In this document: in pieces, positions 10,301 through 22,168 of the stretch
Numbering within the stretch: the first letter of the stretch is position 1
Layout: each line of letters starts with the position of its first letter
From: Rhyzopertha dominica
Lineage: Eukaryota; Arthropoda; Insecta; Coleoptera; Bostrichidae
Direction: 5' to 3'
Assembly (NCBI GenBank): GCA_025024175.1
Contig: QCXZ01000041.1
Span: 46,371,786-46,435,785, forward strand
DNA length: 64,000 nt
Program-made: the position numbers and the translations under genes
The notes under the pieces: generated by a model
What the model saw: the letters and a program-made list of their open reading frames with translations, nothing else
Database searches by the model: none
Told to the model about the DNA's origin: nothing

Positions 10301-12970
10301 GAGGTTGTTTTTTTTTTGAAGAAATGCATCTTTTGAAGTGTTTACCTGGAGGTCGATACATGTTGACCCCAGTAGTTGCGCTGGGGCCCAATAGGTTCGG
10401 ATTACCTTGAGTTCCACCGGATATGGGACTGTCACTGTTTGGTAATGGACTAGGCAGCGATGGAATGGGCAAGTTACCAGCTGAGATTGCGGAATTTGTA
10501 CCGGGAGGGGGACTGACAGGGCGTTCCTTCAAACTACAATGAAAATTAAGGTTAAATCACAATTCGTACTGGCTCAACTTCATTTAATTTTCAAATAATA
10601 ATTAGATTCATCATTATTGGTTTATACGGAATTGAAGGTTTTTCTGACCTAAAATATTTATTTACATAACAATTATTAATGTTATGGACCCCTTTTGTAA
10701 GTAGCACATTTTANAAGAGATCAAATAATAAAATACAAAAAATTCNCTAAGGGATTGAGACATTTTCGTACTGTTAAAACATTTTACTACAATTAATTAT
10801 ATAAGGTTATGNGCCCAGTTGAGAAAAACTAAAACAAGAAAACATATCATAAGTTGTTTCTCAGATGCTGTGAACTGAGTGCATTTCAAGGATAAGGAAA
10901 GCATCTGTTGCAGGGCCATTCCTAAGGGTGGGGCAGCAGGCAGCAAAATAAGGAGGCGTACACACTGAACGTTTTAAAGTTTAACGTTATCTGAATATTA
11001 ATATTCAGTAATACATTACTTATAATAATAATAATATAATATTAATATCATATAATATTCTTGATAAAAGTTAACATGTTGCAAAATATCAGGAAAAATT
11101 TGCTATGACAGGCAAGGCCTGTCGGGCTATGTTAAATGGTGGATGTTCGTTTTCGGTAACATAAGAGTACAATTTTTTTTAAATTCCAACCAGCATAAAC
11201 AGATACCAACGTAAATTTAAAAAATGAGCAATTCATAAGTTACTAAAAGTTTTATGTCAATATGTCACTACATAGTCTTTTAAATAGAAGACAACATGAA
11301 CATAGCAAAAAAAACTAATTTGTATTTTGACTTTCCTTTATTGTTAAGGAAACTTGAAAATCTCACCTAAATCCTTTCAGCAAAACCAAATGCCTTGGAT
11401 CCTTGGCATAATTCTTCGTCTGTGATGCATTTAAATCCCCACCTGCCTTTTCGAACAACTTATAAAGAGAAGGAACTTTCCTTGGTGAAACTATCGACAA
11501 GTTGATACCCTTCTCTTGCAATATCACAGCCAATTGTTCCGCAGTCTTCCCGGAATAGACCTGAGACTCCATGACGGGCAATAGATACGGAGGAGAATTA
11601 CATACTAAGATGCAATGCTTCTGTGCGGTCACATTTGGCTCACGTTTCTGTTGCAGCTCTTCAAAACAGTGAAGAGCAGTGGCGAGACCTTCCGAAATGT
11701 TGGCATGGGACTCACCTTTGCCACCTATTAATCTATAAATATGACGAGAATTATGTTAGAATCAATATAATGAGAGTTTGAGAATTGCTTACTCTAATTT
11801 GTCTAGAGCGTTAAGTATTTTGCTTGGCACAGAAAAAGGACCAATTGTGTCGCTACTGGAATGTGGCAAACAATCAGCAGCATGATACACAACGATCCCG
11901 TATAAAGCATTAGCACTCTCCGATATGTAATTGTAATCTTCAACATTGCCTTGGCTAAAAAATCTGAAAAAGAAAGTTGCAATTAATGCAACTTCAATGT
12001 AAGAAAGATGTTATTATTAAAATAGACTGTTTAAAACTAGTCAGAAGTGAAGTTTTTATCACAGAAGCAAGGTTACACCAAATTATTGGTACCTCAAACC
12101 ACATCAATTATCCGTTCATTAATCATCATTACTGAATTTGGTGTAGAAAATAAATGCTTGCCAGTCTCTTACAATTAAATTTATGTAAATTCATTACATT
12201 TGCCATGACATTATATCTTTTGGAGGTAATTAATAATTATTGTAAATATTTCACTCTAAAATTTTTTGCTAATTAATGACCATTTTGGGTCCAAATTCAA
12301 TCTTGTGAAAACAACAATTTCAATTTAATTAAAGCAAATAATTGAAGTTTATGACAAAATTTATTAATTATCCATGACATTTCTGCAAATGTTTTTTTTT
12401 GTTGCAATTTTAATTTTAAATGGTTGTAATCTAAATCTCAGCCTCAAATATCATTTGTCAAACAACCATATACGTCGGTTATTTCTGTGAACCACAAAAT
12501 GTTTCAACAGTGTATTAATATAAAATTTTTACTAAATTAAGCAAAAGTGCACATGGCACGTCAAACATGCTACGAATCAATATAGCAAGGCTATCTACAG
12601 TGATTATAATAATCGTAGCATTTATATGAGTGACACTCGTACTTCAAGCTAATGAAAATTAAACAAATGAAAAGTGTTGTATGCAACTTGTTCTGGACAA
12701 TGCACGTTATCCAGTAAAGATCTAGAGTACATGCCGTAGATTATGTCCTTGTTACATAAATAGCTATAATACGATTATGAGAAATTATTCGTAAGACCTT
12801 TTAGTAAAACACCCAGTTTAACCACACAAAAAAGAAAAAATCACTTACTCTAACGAAGGTACAATATAATTAGCCTTCAAATCATTAATATAAGCACCAT
12901 TGACGGCAGTCCCTTCAATTACGAAGATTACATCTGCTAAAAGACTGTGGTCCGTAGGACATATACCCAT
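7355..12970 (-). CDS. MED25: Mediator complex subunit 25 (partial; 3' exons off the left edge)
   Basis: MED25 links transcription activators to the Mediator complex in the nucleus. Coding exons in order: 12970-12849, 11963-11793, 11732-11367, 10533-10346, 10284-9982 and 7727-7355. All have GT-AG junctions and join in frame to 507 codons plus 2 nt. The first three exons give the von Willebrand A domain: start [20 protein letters not shown], then [28 protein letters not shown] and [11 protein letters not shown]. Exons 4-6 are Pro/Met/Gln-rich with a Gln run. Exon 6 opens the ACID/PTOV domain ([21 protein letters not shown]) and ends at a GTAAGT donor inside it. The remaining ~150-200 residues must lie left of position 1, so the intron is over 7.3 kb and carries the gypsy/LINE composite. 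Intron 5 holds the 7802-9762 foldback. Confidence 0.92.
7666..7704 (-). repeat. CAG/CAA run encoding polyglutamine in MED25
   Basis: About 13 consecutive glutamine codons (CTG/TTG on the plus strand) near the start of MED25 exon 6. Mixed CAG and CAA codons make it less slippage-prone than a pure run. Gln-rich linkers are usual in Mediator subunits. Confidence 0.85.
7802..9762. mobile_element. Nested foldback DNA transposon (non-autonomous)
   Basis: Ends CAGGGTGAGCAAATAAGAG and its inverted partner ...CTCTTTTATTTGATCACCCTG, with TA on both sides. The outer arms pair over about 300 bp (7802-8110 with 9470-9762). Inside, 8113-8275 pairs with 8390-8560, 8563-8640 pairs with 9420-9470, and a third hairpin pairs about 8675-8705 with 8795-8830. 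No transposase is recognised. It looks like a MITE with other foldbacks inserted, sitting in MED25 intron 5. Confidence 0.75.
9763..9981. other. MED25 intron remainder
   Basis: Intron sequence before the exon ending at 9982. Nothing recognised. Confidence 0.6.
10534..11366. other. MED25 intron, AT-rich
   Basis: No gene or mobile element recognised. It holds an (ATA)n/AATATT-rich patch near 11020-11065 and several N positions. Confidence 0.6.
11964..12848. other. MED25 intron 1
   Basis: An 885 bp AT-rich intron between the first two coding exons (GTAAGT donor, TTTCAG acceptor). Nothing recognised in it. Confidence 0.7.
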
Positions 12971-13571
12971 TTTAAAGACTTCCAGCTTGTTACTTTCAAT
13001 GCTGAACTTCTAGTGTATTAGTACATTCCATAGGGAGTATTGCAATATGTGTTGCTGAAAAATCGTTCACACGTTACAAAAAAGCTTAAATACAAACACA
13101 AAAGCACACAACAACCTCTTTCGTTTGTTAACACTACTTAACCCAACTATTTTAGCCCCACAAACTTTTTTGTTTAGCCAGTGGCCAGTGTCTCTTGCTC
13201 TCTTGTCCTTGTGGTCCGCGCATGCTTGTTTCTTGTTGGAAGTGTATGCAGTTACGCCTGTCAATGCAAAATAAAAATTTGCTGCAGTTTGTTGAAAATG
13301 TGCTGTGAGAAAAAACTAATCTATGAGTTTTTATGTATGGTGTTTCAGGTAAACTTATTACATTTTAAGCAATGTTAATCATTTTATTCTACATAATAAT
13401 ATGTAACTTGTGCCTACTTTCATTAAAGTCACGAATCAGCATGGATCCTGACGGATTGCTCTGTCAGCTGTCAGTGTCAACCTGTCAGCTGATGTAAATT
13501 GTAAATAAACTTAGTCATTGGAGTACGTTTCATTATTAATTACAAAGAAGGAACGATTTATTAATGTTGCA
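12971..13571. promoter_or_regulatory. Divergent promoter region of MED25 and TOLLIP
   Basis: The two start codons (12970 minus, 13572 plus) face away from each other with 601 bp between, so both 5' UTRs and promoters must lie here. The decamer CTGTCAGCTG, containing the E-box palindrome CAGCTG, occurs twice (13461-13470 and 13482-13491). No clear TATA box sits at a fixed distance from either gene. Promoter function is inferred from position. Confidence 0.55.
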
Positions 13572-16500
13572 ATGGCGTCGGCACTCGCCGATAGAATAAG
13601 AGAAAAAAGAAGCCGAGTAAGTAACTTATTGGCACTTTCCAACACATTGTGTAACATCTGGTTTCCTCCAGGTGTTCTTGGGCCCGCTTCCAGACGACTT
13701 CCTTCGAATAACAGAGTCAGTCCAACAGCAGCAGGAGGCTGCGGACAGGCAGGCCGCTATGGCTTTACAACAGCAGATTTACGGTCCACACAGCTGTGTA
13801 CCACTGGTCGGTCGCTTAAGCATAACTATAGTGCAGGCGAAGCTGGCGAAAAACTATGGTATCACGAAGATGGACCCATATGCAAGAATTCGTGTTGGAC
13901 ATTGCGTGTACGAGACACCAACGGATCCAAATGGAGGGAAGAATCCAAAGTGGAATAAAGCAGTGCAATGGTAATTAATGATATTAAAGATTGTGTGGAT
14001 TGTAACTATTTGATTTTTAGTTTGTTACCACAGGGAGTGGCTACGATATGGGTGGAAATCTTCGATGAGAGATCTTTCACGATGGATGAGCTGATAGCAT
14101 GGGCGCAGATTGTGATACCGCAGCAGGTTATGGCTGGTGAAACCCATGAAGATTGGTATCCTCTAAGTGGGAAACTTGGAGAAGGTTTGGAAGGAATGAT
14201 CAACTTAGTTCTGTCATACTCGGTAAGCACTTGCTTATTGTGATTTTTATTTTTAACATCACTTGATTTGATAATGCCATTAAAACAGTTTTATGAGTAA
14301 ACTTTGTTTTATGTAAGTTTTATATTGTGAAAGGTATCAATTTTTGGACACTTATTTGCAATTAATCAAATTTGAAGAATTAGGTAATTATTTTTTGTTC
14401 TGTTTTAGTGCAATATGTTGGGGTGCTTTCTCAATTTTCAAAGGCATTCAGATGTATTGATTTCATTAAATGATTGATTGATTTTGCTTACTAATTTTGT
14501 CTTGGAATTATAGATAATTTATGAGTACTGATATGGTGGAATGAAATATGGTTAATAAAATCGGTATTGTTGCTTAGCACGTAACTTATATTAAAAGTCA
14601 GTGTTTTATTTAAGAAAATATATAAGTACATTATTTATTTAGTTATAAAAGAATTTTAAATGAAATTTTATTAAGTAATGGTTTATTGTTTCCTACAATG
14701 ATTAGAAAAGCAAGAAACAAAACATGCACATTTGTTCAAACATCTGTCAGCAATAATTTAAACTGATATAGTTCCTTAGGAGGGAAACAAACATATGATA
14801 AACTGAACAGTAAACAGAAAAACAAAAACAGAAAAACGGCCAATAAAAATATACTATAATATACAGTAGGAAAAATATAAAATATAGGCAAGAAAACATG
14901 CATATCTCCAAATATCAAATCTAATAACAAGCTAAATGTTAGATCATCACCAATTTACCAATCACATCTGTGTTATTCATAACGAATGATTCTATTTGTT
15001 TAACATAGGCTCTAATTATTTGTGTAATAAATTCTATTTGCTCACTTATTGCGTTATAATTTTTTGGTGCTCTATATAAAACTTATCTTTATCTGATGTC
15101 TTGTTTTATATAACTATACTAAGGTTAGAGTAATCAGGCTGTATATAATTGTAACATGAAAAGTGATAAACTTCGTTGTTTTATTGACTGGTAGTAATTT
15201 AAAATCAAACCAGAGTTTAAATTCTTGTAGGTTCATTTCAACCATTGTGTTTAGTGTAGTCCAGTCTATACTTTTATCCACAAGGATTCTGTCATCAGCA
15301 AACATCATTATCGTCCCATAAGTCATTAATGTAAATGATAAACAATACAGGTCCAATTCCACAGACTACTTCTCTTCTTCCATTAGTGATACCCTCCATT
15401 CACACCATTTATTGTATTCTTTAAATAGTTAATGAAAGATTTTTTTACACCACATTGTGAATACCACTGTCACTTAACATTCAAATAGTTTCTAAACATC
15501 ATGCATGGGTCAAGTATTTTCAGTTCATGTAATATATTGATTTTGCCGTTCTTTAAATAAAATGCTTGTAACCCAGATTGGAGATTGTTTAATAGAAAAA
15601 GTGTGTCAAATATTTAACAAAAAAATATTTTTTTAATAAAATGGTAACTTTTTCTCGTTGGACTACAGCAAGCACATACATATATAAACTTTGCTTTCCT
15701 TTTCTTATTCTGTTTGTAGTGTTATTTATTTCGCATATACCAGGTGTAGAAGTATGAAACCGGAATTTTCCTATAGATGGTGCTCGCTATCAGTTTAAAG
15801 ACCGCAAGACCGCTTCTGTAGCGCCATCTTCTCCCTCTAACAACTGACGAAGTTTGTCAACACACAATAACCTAAGTTTCATACACCGGTATATTTTTCT
15901 ATAACCTCAAACATGTCGAGTTTTGTGCCTACGAACTATGATTTGCGGACAGCATTGGTTTTCTGCTATCATTTGAAGAAAACTGCTGCAGAATCGCATA
16001 GAATGCTTGTCGAAGCATACGGTGAACATGCTCTTGGCAAAACTCAGTGCTTTGAGTGATTTAAAAAATTTAAAAGTGGTGATTTTGACATGAGAAACGA
16101 GGAGCGTGGGAAACCACTGAAAAAGTTTGAAGACAAGGACTTGCAAGCCTTATTGGATGAAGACGATACTCAGACTCAACAAGAACTCACGGAACAATTA
16201 AATGTGACACAAAAAGCAGTATCTCTTCGTCTGAAAGCTATGGGAAAGATTCAGAAAGTGGGAAAATGGGTACCACATGAACTGAATGAAAGACAGCAAG
16301 AAAATCGAAAAACCACTTGTCAAATGCTGCTCGTCAGATGTAAAAGAAAATCATTTCTTCATCGAATAGTGACAGGTGATGAAAAGTGGATATATTTTCA
16401 GAATCCTAAGCGTCGTAAATCATGGGTGAATCCAGGCGAACCATCAACATCCACTGCAAGACCAAATCGTTTTGGAAAGAAAACAATGCTGTGCGTTTGG

Positions 16501-18395
16501 TGGGATCAAAAGGGTATAATATATTATGAGCTACTAAAACCTGGCGAAACCGTTAACACTGATCGCTACCAACAACAAATGATCGATTTGAATCGAGCAA
16601 TACGTGAAAAACGACCGGAATATGCAAGAAGGTAACATAAGGTCATTTTGCTTCATGAAAATGCCCCCTCACACACAGCAAAACGGGTCACGGATACGAT
16701 TGAGGCGTTCAATTGGGAAATACTAGCGCATGCGGCTTATTCTCCAGACTTGGCTTCGTCTACCATCTATTCGCATCATTGGGACATGCACTCGCTAAAC
16801 AACACTTCGATTCGTATGAAAATGTACGAAAATGGCTCGACAACTGGTTCGGTTCAAAGGAAGAATTGTTTTTTTGGCGTGGCATTCATAACCTGCCGAA
16901 GAGGTGGGAAAAATGTATAAATTCCAATGGAGACTATTTTGAATAAAATATTTTTTATAATTTTCAAATAAGACGTGCAATTTTTACAAAAAAAATTCCG
17001 GTTTCATACTTCTACACCTGGTACCTACTTTAACATATTTTTTACAAAACATTGAAGCCTATCGAAACTGCAAAAATAAAGATATACAGGGTGGGTCAGG
17101 AAAAAATTTATGTTCTTTTTCAGTTTTTATTTGTTTTCAAGTTATAGAGTAATTCACAATTTTTATCCAGGGTTGCTCCACATAAAAGAAGTAAATTACA
17201 GTTGAATGTCCTCATGAACGTCCCTAGCTCAAATTTGAAGGGCCAAGAAATAAAATTCGAGTTGTAGAAATTACAAAAAAACCTTACACATAGGTACATT
17301 GTGTATTATCAAAACTCTATTATCAGGATAACACTGTAACATATTATATAGTCTAGTTTGTAGGTATACACGTAATTAACATAATATTATGTATGTATGT
17401 ACTTTATGTACAGTGCTATTTCTCCTGAAAGGGGTACATTTTAATCATAGGTGGAAGATACCCATTTGATCATGACTTCGTCAACATTGGTGTAAATATA
17501 ATTTTTCAACCTTGCGTGTTTGCCACCAACATCAAAATTGCTTACGTTTTGCAGAATTTTTTCCCTATTTTTGAGAATAGTTGATAATGTGTTTGGCAGA
17601 GTGCCAAATACCACAGCAGTTTTTTTTTTCTGTTTGTCACACTTATCCACTGCCCCAATCAATTTTTGTCTTTCTCGTAGACATAAACACTTTAATTTTA
17701 GTTTCTCCGTAATAGATTAAAGTCTCTGCATTTTCACATTGAATTGAAAATTATCACAATAGCATAGCAATGCAAAAAATGTTATGTTTCGACAAGGCAT
17801 GATCTGTTGCTAATATATGTATGCAACTGCCTATCATTGAAAGCCACATGAAATTTATTTGAATTATAGAAGTTCAACTAAAGCAGGTAAAATAACCCAT
17901 AAATATGCTTCAAGGGTTGTAGTCAACTTAGAAGTTCAAGTTAGAAAAGATCTACTGTATTAGCGAAAGTGACAGAATAATTTCATTAATTGTTTATTTA
18001 CACAGTTAATATTATTAATAAGATTTGTATGATTAAGAAAAAATTCTTTTTGCCTCTAGGGTGCGCCGCCGCAGTCGTATTTGTATTCCCAACCCCGGAG
18101 TGTTGTTCTTGTACCTAATGTGGGTGCTGACGGCCCTCCAGCTGGTATATTCAACATAAATGCAGCCCCACCAGTTGCTCAAGCACCTCCCCCAGTTCCT
18201 GTTTTGAGTGAGTCAGAGCTTAAGCAGGTATATTGAACTTCAAACCTTCGAATGATAGTTCTTAAGAATACATGCAACTTTTAGATCGAGGAGATGTTTC
18301 CCAGCATCGACAAGGAGGTGATAAAAACAGTTTTCGAGGCTAACCGCGGTAATAAGGACGGCACCATCAATTCTTTATTGCAAATGGCAGAATAA
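13572..18395 (+). CDS. TOLLIP: Toll-interacting protein
   Basis: TOLLIP is an endosomal ubiquitin-binding adaptor that dampens Toll/IL-1 signalling and helps cargo sorting with Tom1. Exons 13572-13616, 13672-13970, 14021-14222, 18060-18227 and 18285-18395 join in frame to 274 residues, the same length as the human protein. Residues 16-28 are the Tom1-binding start ([13 protein letters not shown]). A C2 domain spans about 60-180 ([56 protein letters not shown]). A CUE ubiquitin-binding domain ends the protein ([37 protein letters not shown]). Introns 1 and 2 are about 50 bp; intron 3 is 3.8 kb and holds several transposons. It is transcribed away from MED25. An AATAAA follows at about 18783. 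Confidence 0.96.
14223..15113. other. TOLLIP intron 3, left part
   Basis: AT-rich intron sequence. On the minus strand about 14940-15075 there is a 44-codon open stretch ([20 protein letters not shown]...) that I do not recognise. It may belong to the adjacent LINE remnant. Confidence 0.4.
15114..15455 (-). mobile_element. LINE reverse transcriptase fragment
   Basis: The minus strand reads [13 protein letters not shown] near 15360-15330, then [14 protein letters not shown], then a Leu-rich stretch [20 protein letters not shown]. These are the RT 'GxxLGPLLFLIYINDL', 'FADDT' and 'WFKANKLSLN-KT' blocks of Jockey/R1-type LINEs. Frame breaks separate the first two blocks. A short dead fragment. 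Confidence 0.65.
15740..17021 (+). mobile_element. mariner element, complete ends, inactive
   Basis: Perfect-looking ~30 bp inverted repeats (CCAGGTGTAGAAGTATGAAA... and its inverse) bound a 1282 bp unit flanked by TA on both sides (15738-15739, 17022-17023). This is a textbook mariner with its target-site duplication. It encodes one broken transposase. The insertion is in TOLLIP intron 3 in the sense direction. Confidence 0.92.
15913..16944 (+). pseudogene. mariner transposase pseudogene
   Basis: The frame starts [17 protein letters not shown], with the helix-turn-helix region [20 protein letters not shown], then [44 protein letters not shown] and [14 protein letters not shown]. It is broken by an in-frame TGA at 16057-16059 (replacing the usual Trp of the CxxWF motif) and by a frameshift near 16633. 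The catalytic 'HDNA' reads HENA, and 'SPDLAPSDYHLF' is split over two frames. The last block [14 protein letters not shown] is conserved. Three separate lesions show it is dead. Confidence 0.92.
17022..17440. other. TOLLIP intron 3; isolated transposon end
   Basis: TATACAGGGTGGGTCAGGAA at about 17088 is a TA-flanked CAGGGTG end like those elsewhere in the window. I found no matching inverted end nearby. Otherwise AT-rich. Confidence 0.4.
17441..17710 (-). mobile_element. pogo/Tigger-like (CENP-B HTH) transposase fragment
   Basis: The minus strand reads [20 protein letters not shown], then [20 protein letters not shown], and later [13 protein letters not shown]. This is the layout of the psq/CENP-B helix-turn-helix pair in pogo/Tigger transposases ('[18 protein letters not shown]', 'DEALLKWF'). 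The frame stops after the second HTH; no DDE domain follows. It is inside TOLLIP intron 3 in antisense, so it is a fragment and not a host CENP-B gene. Confidence 0.7.
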
Positions 18396-19532
18396 TCAGC
18401 TCAAAAGGATACGTAAGGTGTTATTGTAATAATTAAAAAGCTTTCAAGATTAATTGGTGTAACAGAGGCTGTTTAAAAAAGTCCAAAGGAAATGCTGCTT
18501 ATCTGAAGTGTTTTTCTGCATTTTTCAGATGTAACAATGATGCTCCCAAGATTATTTTTTGTATTTTAAAATACCATATATTCATTATTATGTGTGTCAT
18601 GTTTAGGCCATATTCTTATATATGTGGAATATGTTTATAATGTTTGTTGTTTCTTAGCACTCGCTATCATTCCATAAAGTTATGTGCCAAAATCTTTTAT
18701 AATTTCTAAACCGTTTATATTAACGACGTTGGCATTTGTGGTAATGATAATTTGTTTTTGTTTGTATCTGTTCATTTGTGTAAATAAAATGTAACTTGAT
18801 GGTTATTTCTCTTTTTTTTATATTATACATCGAAGGCAGAATAGGATAGTCCAGGTAAGTTTTTTGACAACAAAACCATTTTTTTTCCAAGAAGGATTTT
18901 TGTCGAAGTGTGGAATTCGTTTAGTAATAATTTTCAAGTTTTTCAGTACCAATTTAACTTAGATTTTTCAATCATTTAAACAAACTGATTTTCACTAGAA
19001 CGGAAAAAATTTAATTTCAAAGGACATTTTAAAATATATCTATAATGAAAAAGAATCTTGTCTCAATAAAAGAGTGGCCTGGTGCAAAGGGAACTTTTGT
19101 GGGCCCTTAAAACAAATTTTGTACAACTAAGCCATTATCACACAAAAAATTTATGTAAATAAAAATTATTTGCTGGTCTTTGGTAAGCTCATTGTTCCGT
19201 TAAATTCAATACCTTCTGCCCCTTAACTGACGAGAAGAGAGGGAGAGGGGCAGAGGTGCTCACGCATTGGGGTGATGCCATGAGACAGTGACAGCTGACA
19301 GCAGATAGTTGCGTTCTGCAATTCGAAACACAACTGTGTTCAGGGCAAATAACACCTTTAATAGTTTACCAAGAGGCAAAGTAAGTGAGCCAAGCATNCA
19401 ACAACCCTCCGAATAATTGGTCCTTTGAGCCTGATAATGATACCGCTCTGTTTGTTCACTTTGTGGTTTGCAAAAAAATCCATGGGTTTGGGTATCATTG
19501 CCTATCTGGTAAAATTGCATCATATTATTTAA
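18396..19532. other. TOLLIP 3' UTR and intergenic sequence
   Basis: The TOLLIP 3' UTR probably runs to about 18800, where AATAAA occurs at 18783. The remainder is AT-rich. 19230-19530 is less AT-rich and carries open minus-strand codons that I could not match to a family. Confidence 0.5.
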
Positions 19533-19870
19533 TTGCCTTATTCGTACTTGCGTAGCACCTGTAGGGTCTGCTCAGAAGAGGAGGAAACTACGATTCACCT
19601 GCTTACCAACTATGGACCGCTGGGAGGCAAAAGGTTTGGAGAATTTGGGTCTCAATTTATTGAGGCTGAAGATCTTCACAGGTTACCTTGGGAAGAGATC
19701 GTGNACTTCTTTGAGAAGGCAGGACTCTTCTAAGCTACGGTGCAGGCACAATGGATCAACAGGTCCAAGTGCAGCACCTCGCCTATTTGTGAGGTTACAC
19801 CGCAGAAGATAGAATAGAAATGGTGAAAACTGTTGGGAATAAATGCTATTATTATTATTATTATTATAAG
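19533..19870 (+). mobile_element. LINE 3' end fragment (post-RNase H Cys-rich tail)
   Basis: The plus frame reads CRVCSEEEETTIHLLTNYGP, then GKRFGEFGSQF and DLHRLPWEEIV..FFEKAGLF, then a stop. This is the cysteine-containing C-terminal tail of RNase-H-bearing LINEs ('CRLCxEEEETxEHLL'). A short 3' UTR and an (ATT)n tail at about 19849-19867 follow. It is a 5'-truncated, dead copy. Confidence 0.7.
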
Positions 19871-20915
19871 AAAAAGTAAAAAAACGATTGACTTGCCAAT
19901 TTCTAACACGGTTGAAATTAGATAACAAATATATGATCGAGCTGCAAAAAGCCAATTTTCCAGTTATAATGAACTCTTTAAAATTTATTTTGGAAGTCAA
20001 GACTTCTTTAGGATGGAGTGTATCAGGATTGAAAAAGTTGGTTATAATTAAAATAAAATTAAAGTATAACAAACATCAGTGGTTATTATGGATGCATCAA
20101 AGATACAACCCACCCACAATTTTTATTTTTTTTTAGGTTACTAGTTTCACTTATAAGTTATTGCACTTCTCGAAGAAGAGTTTATATGAATTTTAAGTGT
20201 TGGAGTTGAAAATATAAGTTTATGCAAATATTGAGGACCAGCTTGTATACTATTTTCCTACGTGCAATCCGCTGTAACAGATACATATAAAATGTGTGAG
20301 CGGTATTTTGAGGTTTACATGCTTTCTGTTGTGTGTATAGATGCATATATATGTTTTTCAGATACCACACATCATTTATATTATTGTTATTTGATGCTAT
20401 TTGCCAGTTATGTGTATATATTAGGGTATATCTGTTGCTTATCGAATGTGTATAAGGCTATTATTTAAATGTTACACCTTTGTACAATGGCGCTCAATGG
20501 GTGAGACAAACTAATCTAAACTGAACTATAGTGTATAACTGTCTGACCTGACCTGATCTCTTTCACTGTCTTTTTTGCTCAATATTTATGTGCCTCTTGT
20601 GATATTATAAATGCCACTATTATTTTGATTGTTGCATATTANTAGCCTGTTGTTTATATTAGGGTTTATTTNTTCTTTATTGTTTGTGTTGAAGTCATTA
20701 TATTTATTGATTCCAGCTTTGTTAAATAGTGATCCGTAAATAAAGCAATCTATCTATCTTAAAGCAGTTAGCAGTTAATAGAACTTACGTGTAATAAAAA
20801 CTTGTTTGCGGCTAATGTAAGCAATAATTATAACCATTTGGTTAATTAGCAGAACAAACAGTTAATACAGTTATAGGTAACTGAGAAAAAAGCTTTTTCC
20901 CATACATTCGATATA
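19871..20915. other. Intergenic; possible retroposon tail
   Basis: No gene recognised. The stretch 20460-20760 ends AAATAAAGCAATCTATCTATCT, a style of 3' tail seen in some LINE/SINE families, so it may be a retroposon 3' end. The open frames here are AT-rich and show no domain. Confidence 0.35.
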
Positions 20916-21687
20916 CCGGGTGTTGCAAAACAGTAAGTCATCCTATTAACCCTAGATTCTTGAGGCCAAAATATGACGATTTTGTTATTGGTAAATTTCT
21001 GAAAAACGCTTCGTTTAAAAAATACAGGGTGTCAAAGTCGAAATTTCAATATAGTTTTTTTACAGTATAATCTACAGTTTTTGGGGTATTGAGTTGAAAT
21101 TTGGTAAGAGTTTGTAGTATTTATATCTAAGTGTACCCCTAAATTATTGCTAACGTTACAATAAAAATAAATGAATATCGTGGAGGGGGGAGGTTTAACT
21201 TTCTATCTCTCCAATTTTTTTTATGCTCATGAGACTAGCTGATTTTTTTTTCTAGTACAAAACTTCATTGTCAGCTTTTTGTGTCTTGTAATTTTTAGAC
21301 TACTTGGATTCAGAGATAAAGGGCGTTTTGTGCAACTTTCCACTTCATCTCTTAGTAATAATGATTTTCCTTCCTCATGGGCGTACGCCAAAAAAAGTTG
21401 GGTGGGATAGAAGGTTACAACCCGCCCCCCATTTGTTTTTATAGTAATGTTAACAATAATTTTAGGGTACCTACACTTAGATGTAAATACTACAAACTCG
21501 TAACAAATTTCAACTCGATACCTTAAAAAATGTGGATTATATCGTATAAAGATTTTTAAATTTCAACTTTGGCACGCTGTATTTTTAAATGAAGCGTTTT
21601 TCAGAAATGTACCAATAACAAAATCGTCATATTTTGGCCTCAAGAATCTAGGGTTAATAGGATGACTTACTAATTTGCAACACCCGG
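20916..21687. mobile_element. 772 bp foldback MITE
   Basis: Ends CCGGGTGTTGCAAAACAGTA and its inverted partner, with TA on both sides (20914-20915, 21688-21689). The arms pair over about 240 bp, including CCTAGATTCTTGAGGCCAAA and its complement at the far end. A second, weaker inverted pair lies in the ~240 bp centre. No transposase. Confidence 0.88.
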
Positions 21688-21689
21688 TA

Positions 21690-22168
21690 GGTATATATAG
21701 ATATTCAAAATTTTTAACAACTTGCAACAAACTGCAGATACTTTAGTCATAACGCAACTTCTTCATAAATATATCGGACCGTTTTCTGGATTGGTGGTTT
21801 AACCCTATTTATTTTATATTGCATAAAAAATAGATCGTTAATTGTGCCAGCACTAATAGTGATATCATTGTAGGCCGTTGGTGGTAAATTCAAAATCCTA
21901 ATAGCAGACGACCTTTGAAATTAGTTTTATTTGAGAATGAAGATTAACCACGTCTTATTATACCACTTTCAAGTTTCTCGACGTTTATTTTTCACAAAGA
22001 GATAACACAAGCACTTCATTGGCTATGATACCGCAAAATTAAACAAATTGCATCCAATACGAGACGCGCCACAAATAGTGATTGCAAATAAACCGTATAT
22101 TGGCTAGAAATATGTGCTGATCACGTTTCATATTCCTACGCAAAGTTTTAAAGCAACACTGTTACAAT
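21690..22168. promoter_or_regulatory. Upstream region of GM2A-like gene A
   Basis: The 480 bp before the start codon of the first GM2-activator-like gene. No gene is seen in it. A promoter must be close to 22169, but I cannot define an element. Confidence 0.35.

Noticed and set aside
19888..20136. 82-codon plus-strand frame
   Set aside because: Low-complexity Lys/Ile/Leu composition and no recognisable family; not supported as a gene.
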